31,845 nucleotides of DNA from Bacteroidetes bacterium UBA4416 (GCA_002390745.1 DGQK01000006.1:1-31845); one strand, 5' to 3'; counted from the stretch's first letter, positions 16,279 to 24,234 are shown. Numbers and translations: made by a program. The notes: a model not told the origin generated them from the sequence alone.

Positions 16279-17304
16279 TCACAGCTTCTTTTCATTATAC
16301 GCCTTGATGTACTCCGCCCAGGGCATGGTCTTGTACTTATCTTCCGAATAAAATTTTAAGATCGGAAGCAGCGCGCCCGGTGTCAGGAAGGAGTTGAGAG
16401 CATCCAGTGTGTTCTGCTTGTCATCGAGCACGGCAATGGTTGGAAAGCTCAGGCGGTTGTTGGTGGCTTTGAGCGCAAAGCTGTTGAAAGGATAACCGTT
16501 CACCACCGTCTTATAGCATTTTTCGCCGCGGAACATCACCGTGTCGGCGCTCTCCGCATCGAAGTTTACCAGGTAGTAGTGCTTGTTGATGTAATTGGCA
16601 ATAGCTGTGTCTTTGAAGGTGGTATTCGTTTGCACCTTGCAGGAGTTGCAAAAGCCCGCATAGATGTTCACCAGGATCTTTTTCGTCGCGCCCGGGCGCG
16701 ATTTCTTTTGCAGCTTCTCCACTTCTTTCATGGAATACACCTTTACCGGAGCTTTGACGAAATTGGTGTCGTAGAAGGTGTGGTCGAATTGTTTGGCAAA
16801 GTCCTCGTAGGCCGATGACCTGAAAATATTCTCGACGGTATAGATGAGCAGGGGCTCCAGCTTCCGCTCTTCCAGGAAGCCCTGCGACAGGAGATTGAAC
16901 TCAAAGTTGTTGCTTACAAAAATGGTGGACGGGTAGCTCAGGCTTTGCCCCAGGAATTTAATGGCCAGCTCGTGCGGCGCTTTGGGATTGTCGGGCGAAG
17001 TTGTTTTATACACCTTGCCGTTATATTCGATGGTATCTTTGGTTTCCGCATTAAACTTTACGGGGTAGAAATATTGGTTGATGTAGCCCGCAATGTTGGG
17101 GTTGGAGTAGGTGGTCTTCATCATGTGCTTGCACCAGCCGCACCAGTTGGTATACACGTCTACCAGGAAAGGTTTGGGCTGTTTTTTGTTAAGCTCCTGG
17201 GCTTCTTTGAAGCTCAGCCATTTCACGAGGCCTTCTTCCGAGGGCTGGGCGATGGAGCAATAAGAGATAAAAACGCTAAGCGCAACAAGTAAAGTTCTTT
17301 TCAT
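16279..17304 (-). CDS. Secreted protein with two thioredoxin-like domains
   Basis: The start at 17304 gives 341 residues with a signal peptide (MKRTLLVALSVFISYCSIAQ). The frame extends to 17379, but those residues precede a normal export signal. Two thioredoxin-fold units are in tandem. The first has a WCGWCK site (Cys55, Cys58) after FLVDVYTN. The second has GFCNSCK (Cys219, Cys222) after ILVNIYA. Each is followed by the same pattern of a YINQYFYPVKFNAE-type strand and a YPSTIF or FPTIAV cis-proline loop, so the protein arose by internal duplication. It is probably a periplasmic thiol-disulfide protein related to DUF255/thioredoxin_7 proteins. The substrate is unknown. Downstream lies a gene-free repeat region; upstream, on the same strand, lies a structured element. 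Confidence 0.85.
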   Translation of the reverse strand: MKRTLLVALSVFISYCSIAQPSEEGLVKWLSFKEAQELNKKQPKPFLVDVYTNWCGWCKHMMKTTYSNPNIAGYINQYFYPVKFNAETKDTIEYNGKVYKTTSPDNPKAPHELAIKFLGQSLSYPSTIFVSNNFEFNLLSQGFLEERKLEPLLIYTVENIFRSSAYEDFAKQFDHTFYDTNFVKAPVKVYSMKEVEKLQKKSRPGATKKILVNIYAGFCNSCKVQTNTTFKDTAIANYINKHYYLVNFDAESADTVMFRGEKCYKTVVNGYPFNSFALKATNNRLSFPTIAVLDDKQNTLDALNSFLTPGALLPILKFYSEDKYKTMPWAEYIKAYNEKKL

Positions 17305-17440
17305 CGGGTTCGGATTGTACAAACCTAAATTTACAGAAAAGGATGGAATAAAGGATGTGAAAAAATCTAAAACCCGCAAAACAAAATGATGACAAGCGTG
17401 ATGCCTGTGTGCGCTCGTAATTCTTTAGCAGCGGAGGTCA

Positions 17441-17541
17441 TTTTTTTGGGCGCCGGCCAGGCTCTTTGCTGCAATCTTTTGCCCTGCACGCCGGCTCCGC
17501 TCAGTGCCCGGCAAAAGGATTTCCGCGCCGATCCCTGGCGC
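17441..17541 (-). ncRNA. Structured GC-rich element, copy 1
   Basis: On the minus strand the element runs from GCGCC (17541-17537) through GGAAAT, a GC-rich inner region, GATTGCAGC and GGCGCC, and ends at GGGCGCC followed by seven A. GCGCC can pair with the closing GGCGC. The same order of motifs occurs in the element at 30455-30543. It starts 12 bases after the stop of the DUF218 gene in the same orientation, so it may form the 3' end of that message or be a separate small RNA. It resembles GC-rich intergenic elements I associate with Bacteroidota genomes; I cannot name a family. Confidence 0.45.
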
Positions 17542-17553
17542 AAAGCTGCTACC

Positions 17554-18204
17554 TCATTTCGCCTCGTAGTCGATGTGCTTACCCATTGTTCCCCGCAGAC
17601 GGTACCAGAAGCTTTGGGTTTCGGTGATGGGCCTGAAGGAGTCCAGCTTATACGCTTCGTATTTAACTTCGGGGTCAAGGCGCGGCAGGGTTTTGAGGGT
17701 GTCGAATATCACCGGAAGGTATTGCAGCTCCTTGAGTCGCCGCTTGCCGAAGCGGTAGGTCATCCGCGTCTGGAAAGGGTCGGTGCCCAGGGCGATATGT
17801 TCATAGCCCATGGATTTTCCAAGCCAATAGCTGTACCAGATGTTTTCGGTGCTGTGCTGCGCTTTGCGTTCCACGATGATATCTTCTGCCGGCACACCCA
17901 GGGAGATGGCGTACAGCTTCATGATCTCGGCTTCCACGTAGGGCGAATAGACGGCGCTGCCGCTCATGATGATCTTTTTGGTGAGGCCGCGCTTGTACAA
18001 ATGCACACCCCAGATCACGCGCATCTGCATCGTCATGTCCCATTTGGGCGCTATGAAAGGCACGCCCGGCACAATGACAGCATCGTAGGTTTTGTGTTTG
18101 GCCAGGGCCCGCCTGGTGAGCTTAGCAGCAGAAGGCTGAAACAGCAGGCAGGAGCTCAGCAAAAGCCCTGTGGTCATCCATAGAAAAAAGCGTATCCGGC
18201 TCAT
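17554..18204 (-). CDS. DUF218 (YdcF/SanA/ElyC-like) lipoprotein
   Basis: This 216-residue protein has a lipoprotein-type N-terminus (MSRIRFFLWMTTGLLLSSC) followed by a DUF218 domain. YDAVIVPGVPF is the first strand and loop, then IIMSGSA, a VEAEIMKLYAISLGVPAEDIIVE segment, and STENIWYSYWLGK with the conserved Thr-x-x-Asn. SanA and ElyC members act in envelope integrity and polysaccharide or peptidoglycan carrier metabolism. YdcF can bind S-adenosylmethionine. Lipid anchoring suggests a periplasm-facing position. A small dyad CCGGAC/GTCCGG (18220-18240) lies just upstream of the start. No operon partner is evident. Family is clear, activity is not. Confidence 0.85.
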   Translation of the reverse strand: MSRIRFFLWMTTGLLLSSCLLFQPSAAKLTRRALAKHKTYDAVIVPGVPFIAPKWDMTMQMRVIWGVHLYKRGLTKKIIMSGSAVYSPYVEAEIMKLYAISLGVPAEDIIVERKAQHSTENIWYSYWLGKSMGYEHIALGTDPFQTRMTYRFGKRRLKELQYLPVIFDTLKTLPRLDPEVKYEAYKLDSFRPITETQSFWYRLRGTMGKHIDYEAK

Positions 18205-18297
18205 AGGTTTAGTAACTTTCCGGACCGGATGTTTGTCCGGTCGTACCGTCTGATCTGTGAGAGCACAGCATCAAACTACAAGCCATTAAAATAAGCA

Positions 18298-19245
18298 TTA
18301 TTCTTTCATGATCTTAAACGATCTCCGGCCCATATCATTTTTAACAGTCACCACATAGAGGCCCTGTGCCAGGGAGCTGATATCAATGCTGGTAGCAAAA
18401 GGCTGTTTGAGCACCGTTCTCCCGCGCGCATCCTGTATTTCTATCTGCGCGTCATTCCAGAGCTCCGTTTTTGAGCTGATTTGCAGCACGGAGGTTGCCG
18501 GATTAGGAAATACATGAAGGTCGTTGTGACTAGCGTTTCGTTCGTTGACGCTCACATCTACAAAATAATCGCAGGCGCCGGTATATTTGTACTTTAGATC
18601 GGTAATCTGGTTATCGCCATAGCACCTGAATAGGTTGGTGCTCTGGATATCGGAGGTCAGCGAGCAAAAATTATTCGGATTGAAAGGGTCTGTTTTTAAA
18701 TACCCGAAGCGCTCGTAGATCGTATCTGTAACCAGTTGCGCCGGGCCACCGCCCTGGGCCATGTAGTTTACCTTCTGCCATTTCAGGTTTTGTCCCTGGA
18801 TGATACGCTGGCCGGTATTCTCTACGGTGACGATACAACTGACAGTACCGGTGCAATGGTATGACTGGTGTATCATTTGCCATTTAGCGCCTATGGGCGC
18901 ATTGAACCAGAACAGGGTATCGAATACCTGGCCCTGGACACTGGCTGCGGATGTGTAATCATTGACGTATACCACCTGGTTACTGTTCGTGTAGGTGAAA
19001 ATGGGCTTATCATAGCTGGCATGATTGCCACCCGGGCACGACATTTTTCCATAGCGCCTGATCATCTGGCAATTATTGCCGTTAATGAGAGAGTCTTTGT
19101 AATAATCGTATTTGGCGTAGCCGTAGCAGAAGGCACCGTGAGAATCATAATACCAATAGCTGCCAATGTTCGGTGCCCATACCTGGGCTTGTAGAGTAGC
19201 TGTAACTGATGAAAGAAACAGGAGGAGGATATAGAATTTTTTCAT
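18298..19245 (-). CDS. T9SS type A sorting domain protein
   Basis: This 315-residue protein has a signal peptide (MKKFYILLLFLSSVTATLQA, then Q) and a C-terminal type IX sorting domain beginning VFPNPATSVLQISSK and closing SLAQGLYVVTVKNDMGRRSF. The central 200 residues are rich in Tyr, Asn, Gly and Cys, with at least six Cys that could form disulfides after export, but no family is recognised. It should be secreted or attached to the surface. The gene stands alone between the DUF218 gene and the divergent recQ, with short intergenic gaps on both sides. Codon use is host-like. Confidence 0.85.
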   Translation of the reverse strand: MKKFYILLLFLSSVTATLQAQVWAPNIGSYWYYDSHGAFCYGYAKYDYYKDSLINGNNCQMIRRYGKMSCPGGNHASYDKPIFTYTNSNQVVYVNDYTSAASVQGQVFDTLFWFNAPIGAKWQMIHQSYHCTGTVSCIVTVENTGQRIIQGQNLKWQKVNYMAQGGGPAQLVTDTIYERFGYLKTDPFNPNNFCSLTSDIQSTNLFRCYGDNQITDLKYKYTGACDYFVDVSVNERNASHNDLHVFPNPATSVLQISSKTELWNDAQIEIQDARGRTVLKQPFATSIDISSLAQGLYVVTVKNDMGRRSFKIMKE

Positions 19246-19380
19246 GTTTACGTTTTACTAAAAATACGGCTTTTACGGCCAATGGCCTCCCCGAATTGAT
19301 ATCCGCCCGCCTGCAGGCAATAACCGTTGTGGTTCCATACATATCCGGGGAAGGGCTTATTTTCGAATAACAGTGAAAAA

Positions 19381-21321
19381 ATGAGTATTTTAGAAAGCAT
19401 TTTTGCAATGGCGGAGAAACAGGATATTTATCTGTATTTAAAGAAGCACTGGGGCTACGACTCGTTCCGGCCCTTGCAGGAAGAGATCATCCTGTCGGTG
19501 CTGCACAAAAAAGATACCCTGGCCTTATTGCCCACCGGCGGCGGAAAATCCATCTGCTTCCAGATCCCCGGCCTGGTCATCGGCGGCACCTGCCTGGTCA
19601 TCTCTCCGCTCATCGCGCTCATGAACGACCAGGTGCAGAACTTAAAAGCGCGTGGCATCAGCGCCGTCGCTATTACCTCGGTGATGAATGCCAAGGAGAT
19701 CGATATCGCCCTCAACAATGCCGCGTTCGGGCATGTGCAGTTTTTGTACCTCTCTCCCGAGCGGATCGAGAGCGAGACCTTCCGCCAGAAATTATCTTAC
19801 CTGCCCATCGGCATGATCGCCGTGGACGAGGCCCATTGCATCTCGCAGTGGGGCTACGATTTCAGGCCCAGCTATTTAAAGATTGCCGAGCTGCGCGAGT
19901 ACTTCCCGAATGTCAACATCATGGCCGTTACGGCTTCTGCTACCAAAGATGTGGTGGATGACATCCAGCTCAAGCTCGATTTTAAGAATGCCGGTGTGTT
20001 CCGCCAGTCCTTCGAGCGGAAGAACATCCGCTACATTGTGCAGCATGAGGATAATAAATACGAGCGCCTGCTCAAGATCATTCACAACATTGGCGGCTCG
20101 GGCATTGTGTATGTGCGCAACCGCAAGAAAACACAGGAGATCTGCAAATGGCTGATCGAAAATAAAGTATCGGCTTCCTTTTACCATGCGGGCATCAACG
20201 CCAACCAGCGTGCATCCATTCAGCAGGATTGGATCGCCAACAAGGCGCAGGTGATTGTGGCCACCAATGCCTTTGGGATGGGCATCGACAAGCCCGATGT
20301 GCGCTTTGTGGTGCACCTCGACCTGCCGGAAAGCCTCGAGGCCTATTTCCAGGAAGCGGGCAGGGCAGGGCGCGATGGCAAGCCGGCCTTTGCGGTATTG
20401 CTCTCGCACCAGCAGGATATTGATGCCTTAAAGCAGCAGTTTGAAGAAAAAACACCGACCGAAACCGAGATCAAACAAGCTTACCAGGCCATCTTCAATT
20501 ATTACCAGGTGCCGGTAGAGAGCGGCGAAGGGCTGGCCGTGAGCTTCAATATGGACGAGGTGACGCGCAATTATAATATCAAGCCCGTGACCTTATTCAA
20601 TAGCATCAAGTGCCTCGAGAAGGAAGGGTATTTCTCTTTCCTCGACAGCGGTTACGAGCCACCCAAGGTGATGATGCTCATGGGCAAGGAAGATCTGTAC
20701 AGCTTCCAGCTGAAGTTCCCGAGCTACGAGCCTTTGATCAAAACCCTGCTGCGCAGCTACGGCGGCCTGTGGGAAGGCTATGTGTACATCAAGGAAAAAG
20801 ACCTGGCCTACCGCACCAAATATTCAGAGTCGCTTTTGCAACAGCAACTGGAAGTACTGAACAAGCAGGGCGTGCTTTCCTTTATTCCGCAAACCACGCA
20901 GCCCAAGCTCATCTTTTTGCAGAACCGTATCAACCTGAGGCACCAGAACATCAGCCTGGTCAATTACCCCGTGCTCAAACAGAAAGCGCTCGTGAGGCTC
21001 AACAGCGTGGTGAATTATGTAACCGAAACGGCCATTTGCCGCAGCCGGCTTCTGCTCGCTTATTTCAACGAAACCGAATTTACCGATTGCGGCTACTGCG
21101 ACGTGTGCATCGAAAAATACAAGACGCAGCTGAGCACCGACCAGGGTTTAATGGCCGAGATCCGCAAAGAGCTCAGCTATAAAAAAATGAAGCTCGACGA
21201 GCTCGTGAAACACTTTCCTTCCGTAGAGGCAAGGCGCATGATGACGGTGGTGAATGCCATGATAGACGATGGGGCCTTGTCCATTGATAAACATAAAAAT
21301 ATCACATCCAGTTCGTTATGA
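19381..21321 (+). CDS. recQ: ATP-dependent DNA helicase RecQ
   Basis: The start at 19381 gives 646 residues. The frame also runs up to 19327, and an ATG at 19408 is an alternative. The superfamily 2 helicase motifs are complete: Walker A PTGGGKS (51-57), DEAH box (149-152) in VDEAHCISQWGYDFRPSY, VYVRNRKKTQEIC, and motifs V/VI in GMGIDKPDVRFVVHLDLP and YFQEAGRAGRDG. The RecQ zinc-binding region follows, with Cys residues in ETAICRSR and FTDCGYCDVC, and then a winged-helix segment. No separate HRDC domain is evident. RecQ unwinds DNA 3' to 5' in recombination and fork repair. The stop overlaps the next start as ATGA, so the methyltransferase is translationally coupled. Confidence 0.92.
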   Translation: MSILESIFAMAEKQDIYLYLKKHWGYDSFRPLQEEIILSVLHKKDTLALLPTGGGKSICFQIPGLVIGGTCLVISPLIALMNDQVQNLKARGISAVAITSVMNAKEIDIALNNAAFGHVQFLYLSPERIESETFRQKLSYLPIGMIAVDEAHCISQWGYDFRPSYLKIAELREYFPNVNIMAVTASATKDVVDDIQLKLDFKNAGVFRQSFERKNIRYIVQHEDNKYERLLKIIHNIGGSGIVYVRNRKKTQEICKWLIENKVSASFYHAGINANQRASIQQDWIANKAQVIVATNAFGMGIDKPDVRFVVHLDLPESLEAYFQEAGRAGRDGKPAFAVLLSHQQDIDALKQQFEEKTPTETEIKQAYQAIFNYYQVPVESGEGLAVSFNMDEVTRNYNIKPVTLFNSIKCLEKEGYFSFLDSGYEPPKVMMLMGKEDLYSFQLKFPSYEPLIKTLLRSYGGLWEGYVYIKEKDLAYRTKYSESLLQQQLEVLNKQGVLSFIPQTTQPKLIFLQNRINLRHQNISLVNYPVLKQKALVRLNSVVNYVTETAICRSRLLLAYFNETEFTDCGYCDVCIEKYKTQLSTDQGLMAEIRKELSYKKMKLDELVKHFPSVEARRMMTVVNAMIDDGALSIDKHKNITSSSL

Positions 21322-22025
21322 CAGGAATATTATACCTCTTGCCGGTAGGCCTGGGCGACAGCGATCTGAGCGCCGTGCTGCCTCAGAAAAATATGGAGAT
21401 CATCCGCACGCTCACGTATTTCATTGCCGAAAATGCCAAAGAAGCCCGTGCTTTTCTGAAGCAGTGCGCTTACCCGGAGATCAGCCGCGCGCAGCTTTCT
21501 TTAATTAACCAGCATGCCAAAGCCGAAGAGCTGCGGTCCTTCCTGGAGCCCCTGTTGCAGGGCCACCACATGGGCCTGATGAGCGATGCCGGCTGTCCCG
21601 GTATTGCCGATCCGGGGGCAGAGGTGATCCGGATTGCCCATCAGAAAGGCATTCGGGTGGTTCCGCTGGTAGGGCCGAGCTCCATTGTGCTGTCCATTAT
21701 GGCCAGCGGCTTCAACGGGCAAAACTTTGCTTTTGTGGGCTACCTGCCCATCGATAAGAACGAGCGCAGTAAGCGCCTCAAAGACCTCGAGCAGCTGACG
21801 ATCAAACAAAAGCAGGCGCAGTTCTTTATTGAAACGCCTTACCGCAACCAGGCTCTGTTCGATGACCTGCTCAAAACCCTGAATCCCGCTTCCAAACTGC
21901 TCGTAGCTACTAATATTACTCTTGGCGACGAATCCATCCAGGTAAAGACCCTTGCCGCCTGGAAGAAAGCGCCTGCGCCTGATTTTCATAAGAAGCCCAC
22001 GATCTTCGGGATCTATTCGGAGTAG
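21318..22025 (+). CDS. SAM-dependent methyltransferase, RsmI-like
   Basis: This 235-residue protein is a tetrapyrrole-methylase-fold enzyme close to RsmI. It starts with GILYLLPVGLGD, then GLMSDAGCPGIADPGAEVIR, the VPLVGPSSIVLSIMASG segment that binds SAM, a GYLPIDKNERSKRL stretch and FIETPYRN. RsmI 2'-O-methylates C1402 of 16S rRNA. This protein is about 50 residues shorter than E. coli RsmI at the C-terminus, the short form I associate with Bacteroidota. The ATG overlaps the recQ stop by four bases (ATGA), so expression is coupled. The rRNA target is inferred from the family. Confidence 0.85.
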   Translation: MTGILYLLPVGLGDSDLSAVLPQKNMEIIRTLTYFIAENAKEARAFLKQCAYPEISRAQLSLINQHAKAEELRSFLEPLLQGHHMGLMSDAGCPGIADPGAEVIRIAHQKGIRVVPLVGPSSIVLSIMASGFNGQNFAFVGYLPIDKNERSKRLKDLEQLTIKQKQAQFFIETPYRNQALFDDLLKTLNPASKLLVATNITLGDESIQVKTLAAWKKAPAPDFHKKPTIFGIYSE

Positions 22026-22136
22026 TGCCTTCGGGCCAGATTACAGCGTGATCAGGCAGCCCGGCCCGCTTCGGTAAGCCAGGGATAAGCTTTCGTTTAT
22101 GCATCGTCGTGTGGAGCCGCTACACTAAAAAGATAA

Positions 22137-22240
22137 GCCTGCGTGAAGGATCGAGCGGCCTGTTTGAGCTCCTGACGGTGAGGCCTCAGCCGAACCATCA
22201 GAGCGAGTAGCGAGAGCCTGACCCGCAGGGGCACGCCCTC
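22137..22240 (-). ncRNA. GC-rich structured intergenic element
   Basis: On the minus strand it reads GGGCGTGCCCCTGCGGGTCAGGCTCTCG..., ending TCACGCAGGC. GGCGTG near the 5' end can pair with CACGC at the 3' end. The inner part has several short GC arms. It lies about 35 bases after the stop of the DUF3667 gene in the same orientation. The opening and closing motifs resemble dispersed GC-rich elements I associate with Bacteroidota. No coding frame is credible. Whether it is transcribed is unknown. Confidence 0.35.
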
Positions 22241-22274
22241 CTGACGCTTACCGGCGCGCGCTTGTGAAATCGGA

Positions 22275-23006
22275 TTATTTTGTGATTATATCGTACAAAA
22301 AGCCGATGATGATCAGGATCAGGTAAAACAAAATGTTTCCGAGTACATAAGCCAAAAAGGCTTTGATATAGCTGGATGCGTTCTTCCTGTCAAAAAACTG
22401 CCCGATGGCCCAGGCCGCGTATAACCAGATGATGAAGCCTGCGATGCCGAAAAGAAGGACACTGTGGGTGAGCCCGGCCACGATGGTTACGAGAGATAGC
22501 AGCAGCATGCCTTCGCCCATTACAAAACACAGGAGGATGGTGATCTCGAAAATGTTGTACTGGTATTTTCTGAAGAAGATCTTCATCCAGAGCGCGATGA
22601 GCCCGCCCATGAGGATATTGGCATAGCCGAAGTGCCCTTCCACCCAAGCGAAGAGCGTGCTGATGCTCGATTTGGATAACAGCACGGCATCCTGCCCCTT
22701 TGGTTTGTAAGCCTCATCCAGGTGAAAGTAGTGGCTGATGAGCGTATAGATGAGCGAGGTAAAAATGAGGAAAGGGATGGGCTTGATGTGCCGGGTCCTG
22801 TTTACCATCAGGTGCTCCCTGATGCTTTGCCCCGGTTTGAGGAGCAGCTCTTTCACGGTAAGCAAAAAGCCCTTTTCGAAATGCAGCAGATGCTGGATCT
22901 CGTGCGAAACATAGTGCGCGTCGATGCGTTTCAGCTTGGCTGCCTGCCCGCATTGCGAACAAAAATTTCCGTCAAACTCACTTCCACAGGTGTTACAAGT
23001 TGCCAT
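22275..23006 (-). CDS. DUF3667-type membrane protein with zinc ribbon
   Basis: The start at 23006 gives 243 residues beginning MATCNTCGSEFDGNFCSQCG, a CxxC-x(9)-CxxC zinc ribbon. The upstream extension to 23135 is not needed. A conserved stretch FEKGFLLTVKELLLKPGQSIREHL follows, then a run of about four membrane helices (FLIFTSLIYTLISHYF, FEITILLCFVMGEGMLLLSLVTIV, LLFGIAGFIIWLYAAWAI and the C-terminal LAYVLGNILFYLILIIIGFL). This is the layout of the DUF3667 family of Bacteroidota, whose function is unknown. It is divergent from the DNA glycosylase gene. A GC-rich structured element lies directly downstream. Confidence 0.8.
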   Translation of the reverse strand: MATCNTCGSEFDGNFCSQCGQAAKLKRIDAHYVSHEIQHLLHFEKGFLLTVKELLLKPGQSIREHLMVNRTRHIKPIPFLIFTSLIYTLISHYFHLDEAYKPKGQDAVLLSKSSISTLFAWVEGHFGYANILMGGLIALWMKIFFRKYQYNIFEITILLCFVMGEGMLLLSLVTIVAGLTHSVLLFGIAGFIIWLYAAWAIGQFFDRKNASSYIKAFLAYVLGNILFYLILIIIGFLYDIITK

Positions 23007-23191
23007 AGCAGGTAGATAAATTCCGGCAGGCAATATACAACCTGCTTGCGGAATGCCGCTAAGATAGGAGTTTAGATATTTCTGTAACCGAAAAATCAAC
23101 CGGCCTTTGCCTGTTTTTTTGAACAATGGATGCAAGGGCCTGTCATGAGTCGTGGCGTGGGCCCGGCCGCCGGGCGTGGTATAAAAAACGC

Positions 23192-23199
23192 TATCTTAG
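23192..23199 (+). promoter_or_regulatory. Candidate -7 element TATCTTAG
   Basis: TATCTTAG lies seven bases upstream of the glycosylase ATG at 23207. It is identical to the octamer upstream of the AsmA-like gene and close to TAnnTTTG. The position implies a leaderless or nearly leaderless transcript and supports the chosen start. Confidence 0.4.
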
Positions 23200-23206
23200 C
23201 CATACC

Positions 23207-23794
23207 ATGCTCAAAGCCTCTTATTATTCCAACCCCGATGTGGTGTTCCTTGCCCGCGACCTCCTGGGCAAAACACTGTGCACGCGCATCGGCGGGGTGC
23301 TCACGGGCGGCATCATCACCGAAACCGAAGCCTACGCCGGCGTTACCGATAAGGCCTCGCACGCCTACGGCGACCGCCGCACCAAACGCACCGAAACCAT
23401 GTATGGGGCAGGGGGCAGCAGCTATGTGTACCTGTGCTATGGTATCCACCGCTTGTTCAATATCGTAACCAATGCCAAAGGCATTCCGCATGCGGTGCTC
23501 GTGCGGGCCATTTATCCTACGATTGGTGTGGAAGAGATCCTGCGGCGCCGCGGCGCCAGGCTATCGCCCAGCCTGTGCGTAGGGCCTGGCAAGGTCACGC
23601 AGGCCCTGGGGATCGACCTCCTGCATAATAACCTTTCTCTGAGGAGCAAAGAGATCTGGATCCAGGATGATGGTGTCAAGATTGATCCCAAGGACATCCA
23701 GGTTGGTCCGCGCATCGGCGTGGACTATGCGGGCGAGGATGCGAAGCTGCCGTATCGGTTTTGGGTGGGGAATGAGGTGTTTGGGGAGAAGTAA
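23207..23794 (+). CDS. DNA-3-methyladenine glycosylase (AAG/MPG family)
   Basis: The start at 23207 gives 195 residues beginning MLKASYYSNPDVVFLARDLLGK. The longer frame from 23126 overlaps the promoter-like element and is not typical. The catalytic Glu lies in IITETEAYAG. MYGAGGSSYVYLCYGIHRLFNIVT forms the DNA-intercalating strand and base pocket, GPGKVTQALGID is conserved, and RIGVDYAGEDAKLPYRFWV closes the domain. These enzymes flip and excise alkylated bases such as 3-methyladenine and hypoxanthine in base excision repair. The length is normal for the bacterial family. A strong terminator follows 22 bases after the stop, and the accessory island starts beyond it. Confidence 0.92.
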   Translation: MLKASYYSNPDVVFLARDLLGKTLCTRIGGVLTGGIITETEAYAGVTDKASHAYGDRRTKRTETMYGAGGSSYVYLCYGIHRLFNIVTNAKGIPHAVLVRAIYPTIGVEEILRRRGARLSPSLCVGPGKVTQALGIDLLHNNLSLRSKEIWIQDDGVKIDPKDIQVGPRIGVDYAGEDAKLPYRFWVGNEVFGEK

Positions 23795-23816
23795 ATAATA
23801 ATTTATCAATATTTTG

Positions 23817-23841
23817 AAAGGGCGGTTTACCGCCCTTTTTT
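23817..23841 (+). terminator. Rho-independent terminator at island edge
   Basis: A nine-base perfect stem AAAGGGCGG / CCGCCCTTT has a TTTA loop and a T run. It ends the glycosylase transcript. Thirteen bases of it (GGGCGGTTTACCG, 23820-23832) recur as the exact reverse complement at 29874-29886, on the other side of the AT-rich island. Confidence 0.85.
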
Positions 23842-24069
23842 ATAGAACGAATTTATATTTGGCCCTTAAAAATAACGGATTAAAAAAGACATATTCCTTA
23901 AAACAAGAAACCCGGCAGTTTGAATTGATTCAGGGACTACTGGGAACAAGATTTATAAATATAGATACTTTTTAATCTCCATCCATGCAACATCGCGGAT
24001 TTGATCTTAGTTTCCGATATCAAAGTCAAATCAATCAATTCCTTAAAATTTAGCAAAAACTCCAATCGT

Positions 24070-24107
24070 GCTATATTATATAGCAAAATAATGCCGCTAA
24101 AAATAGC
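24070..24107. promoter_or_regulatory. Paired GCTA/TAGC dyads, candidate operator
   Basis: GCTATA-tta-TATAGC (24070-24084) and GCTA-aaaa-TAGC (24096-24107) are two perfect dyads with the same GCTA half-site. The second touches the -7 element. Their position over the promoter suggests a repressor site, possibly for autoregulation of the operon, though no helix-turn-helix protein is encoded in it. Confidence 0.4.
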
Positions 24108-24115
24108 TATCTTTG
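24108..24115 (+). promoter_or_regulatory. Candidate -7 element TATCTTTG
   Basis: This is an exact TAnnTTTG match, about 120 bases upstream of the PIN-GNAT start. The resulting leader would be long, unlike those of other genes in the window. Confidence 0.45.
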
Positions 24116-24234
24116 TGCAGGTTGATAACTATATAAGAGTCACAAAAACAGGAGGTTATTAACAAGGTTCAAGGGATAACAATACCGCCACAGTCTTTGT
24201 ATAAACACAATATCTTATAGTTTTGGAACAAGGA

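Larger units (their letters stand above)
23842..24234. other. AT-rich region between terminator and PIN operon
   Basis: About 390 bases without a secure gene. A plus-strand frame of over 40 codons ends in TAA at about 23972, and a minus-strand frame of about 60 codons runs from about 24130 to a TAG near 23938. Neither has a convincing ATG near its start or a recognisable domain, so they may be chance or remnants of a broken gene. The right half holds the GCTA/TAGC dyads and -7 element of the PIN operon. AT content resembles the island, not the host. Confidence 0.5.

Noticed and set aside
17386..18183. A 265-codon plus-strand frame opposite the DUF218 gene.
   Set aside because: It covers the structured element and the antisense of a clear DUF218 lipoprotein. 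The residue composition is that of a shadow frame.
20610..21182. A 190-codon frame inside recQ.
   Set aside because: Same-strand shadow of the RecQ C-terminal region, rich in Arg, Gln and Pro, with no domain.
23844..23972. Plus-strand open frame of over 40 codons ending in TAA just after the glycosylase terminator.
   Set aside because: It runs through the terminator hairpin, has no credible start, and shows no recognised domain. It could be a remnant, but chance in AT-rich DNA is as likely.
23938..24130. Minus-strand open frame of about 60 codons overlapping the PIN operon promoter.
   Set aside because: No ATG near its beginning, no known domain, and it overlaps the dyads and -7 element of the operon. 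Kept only as a possible gene remnant.
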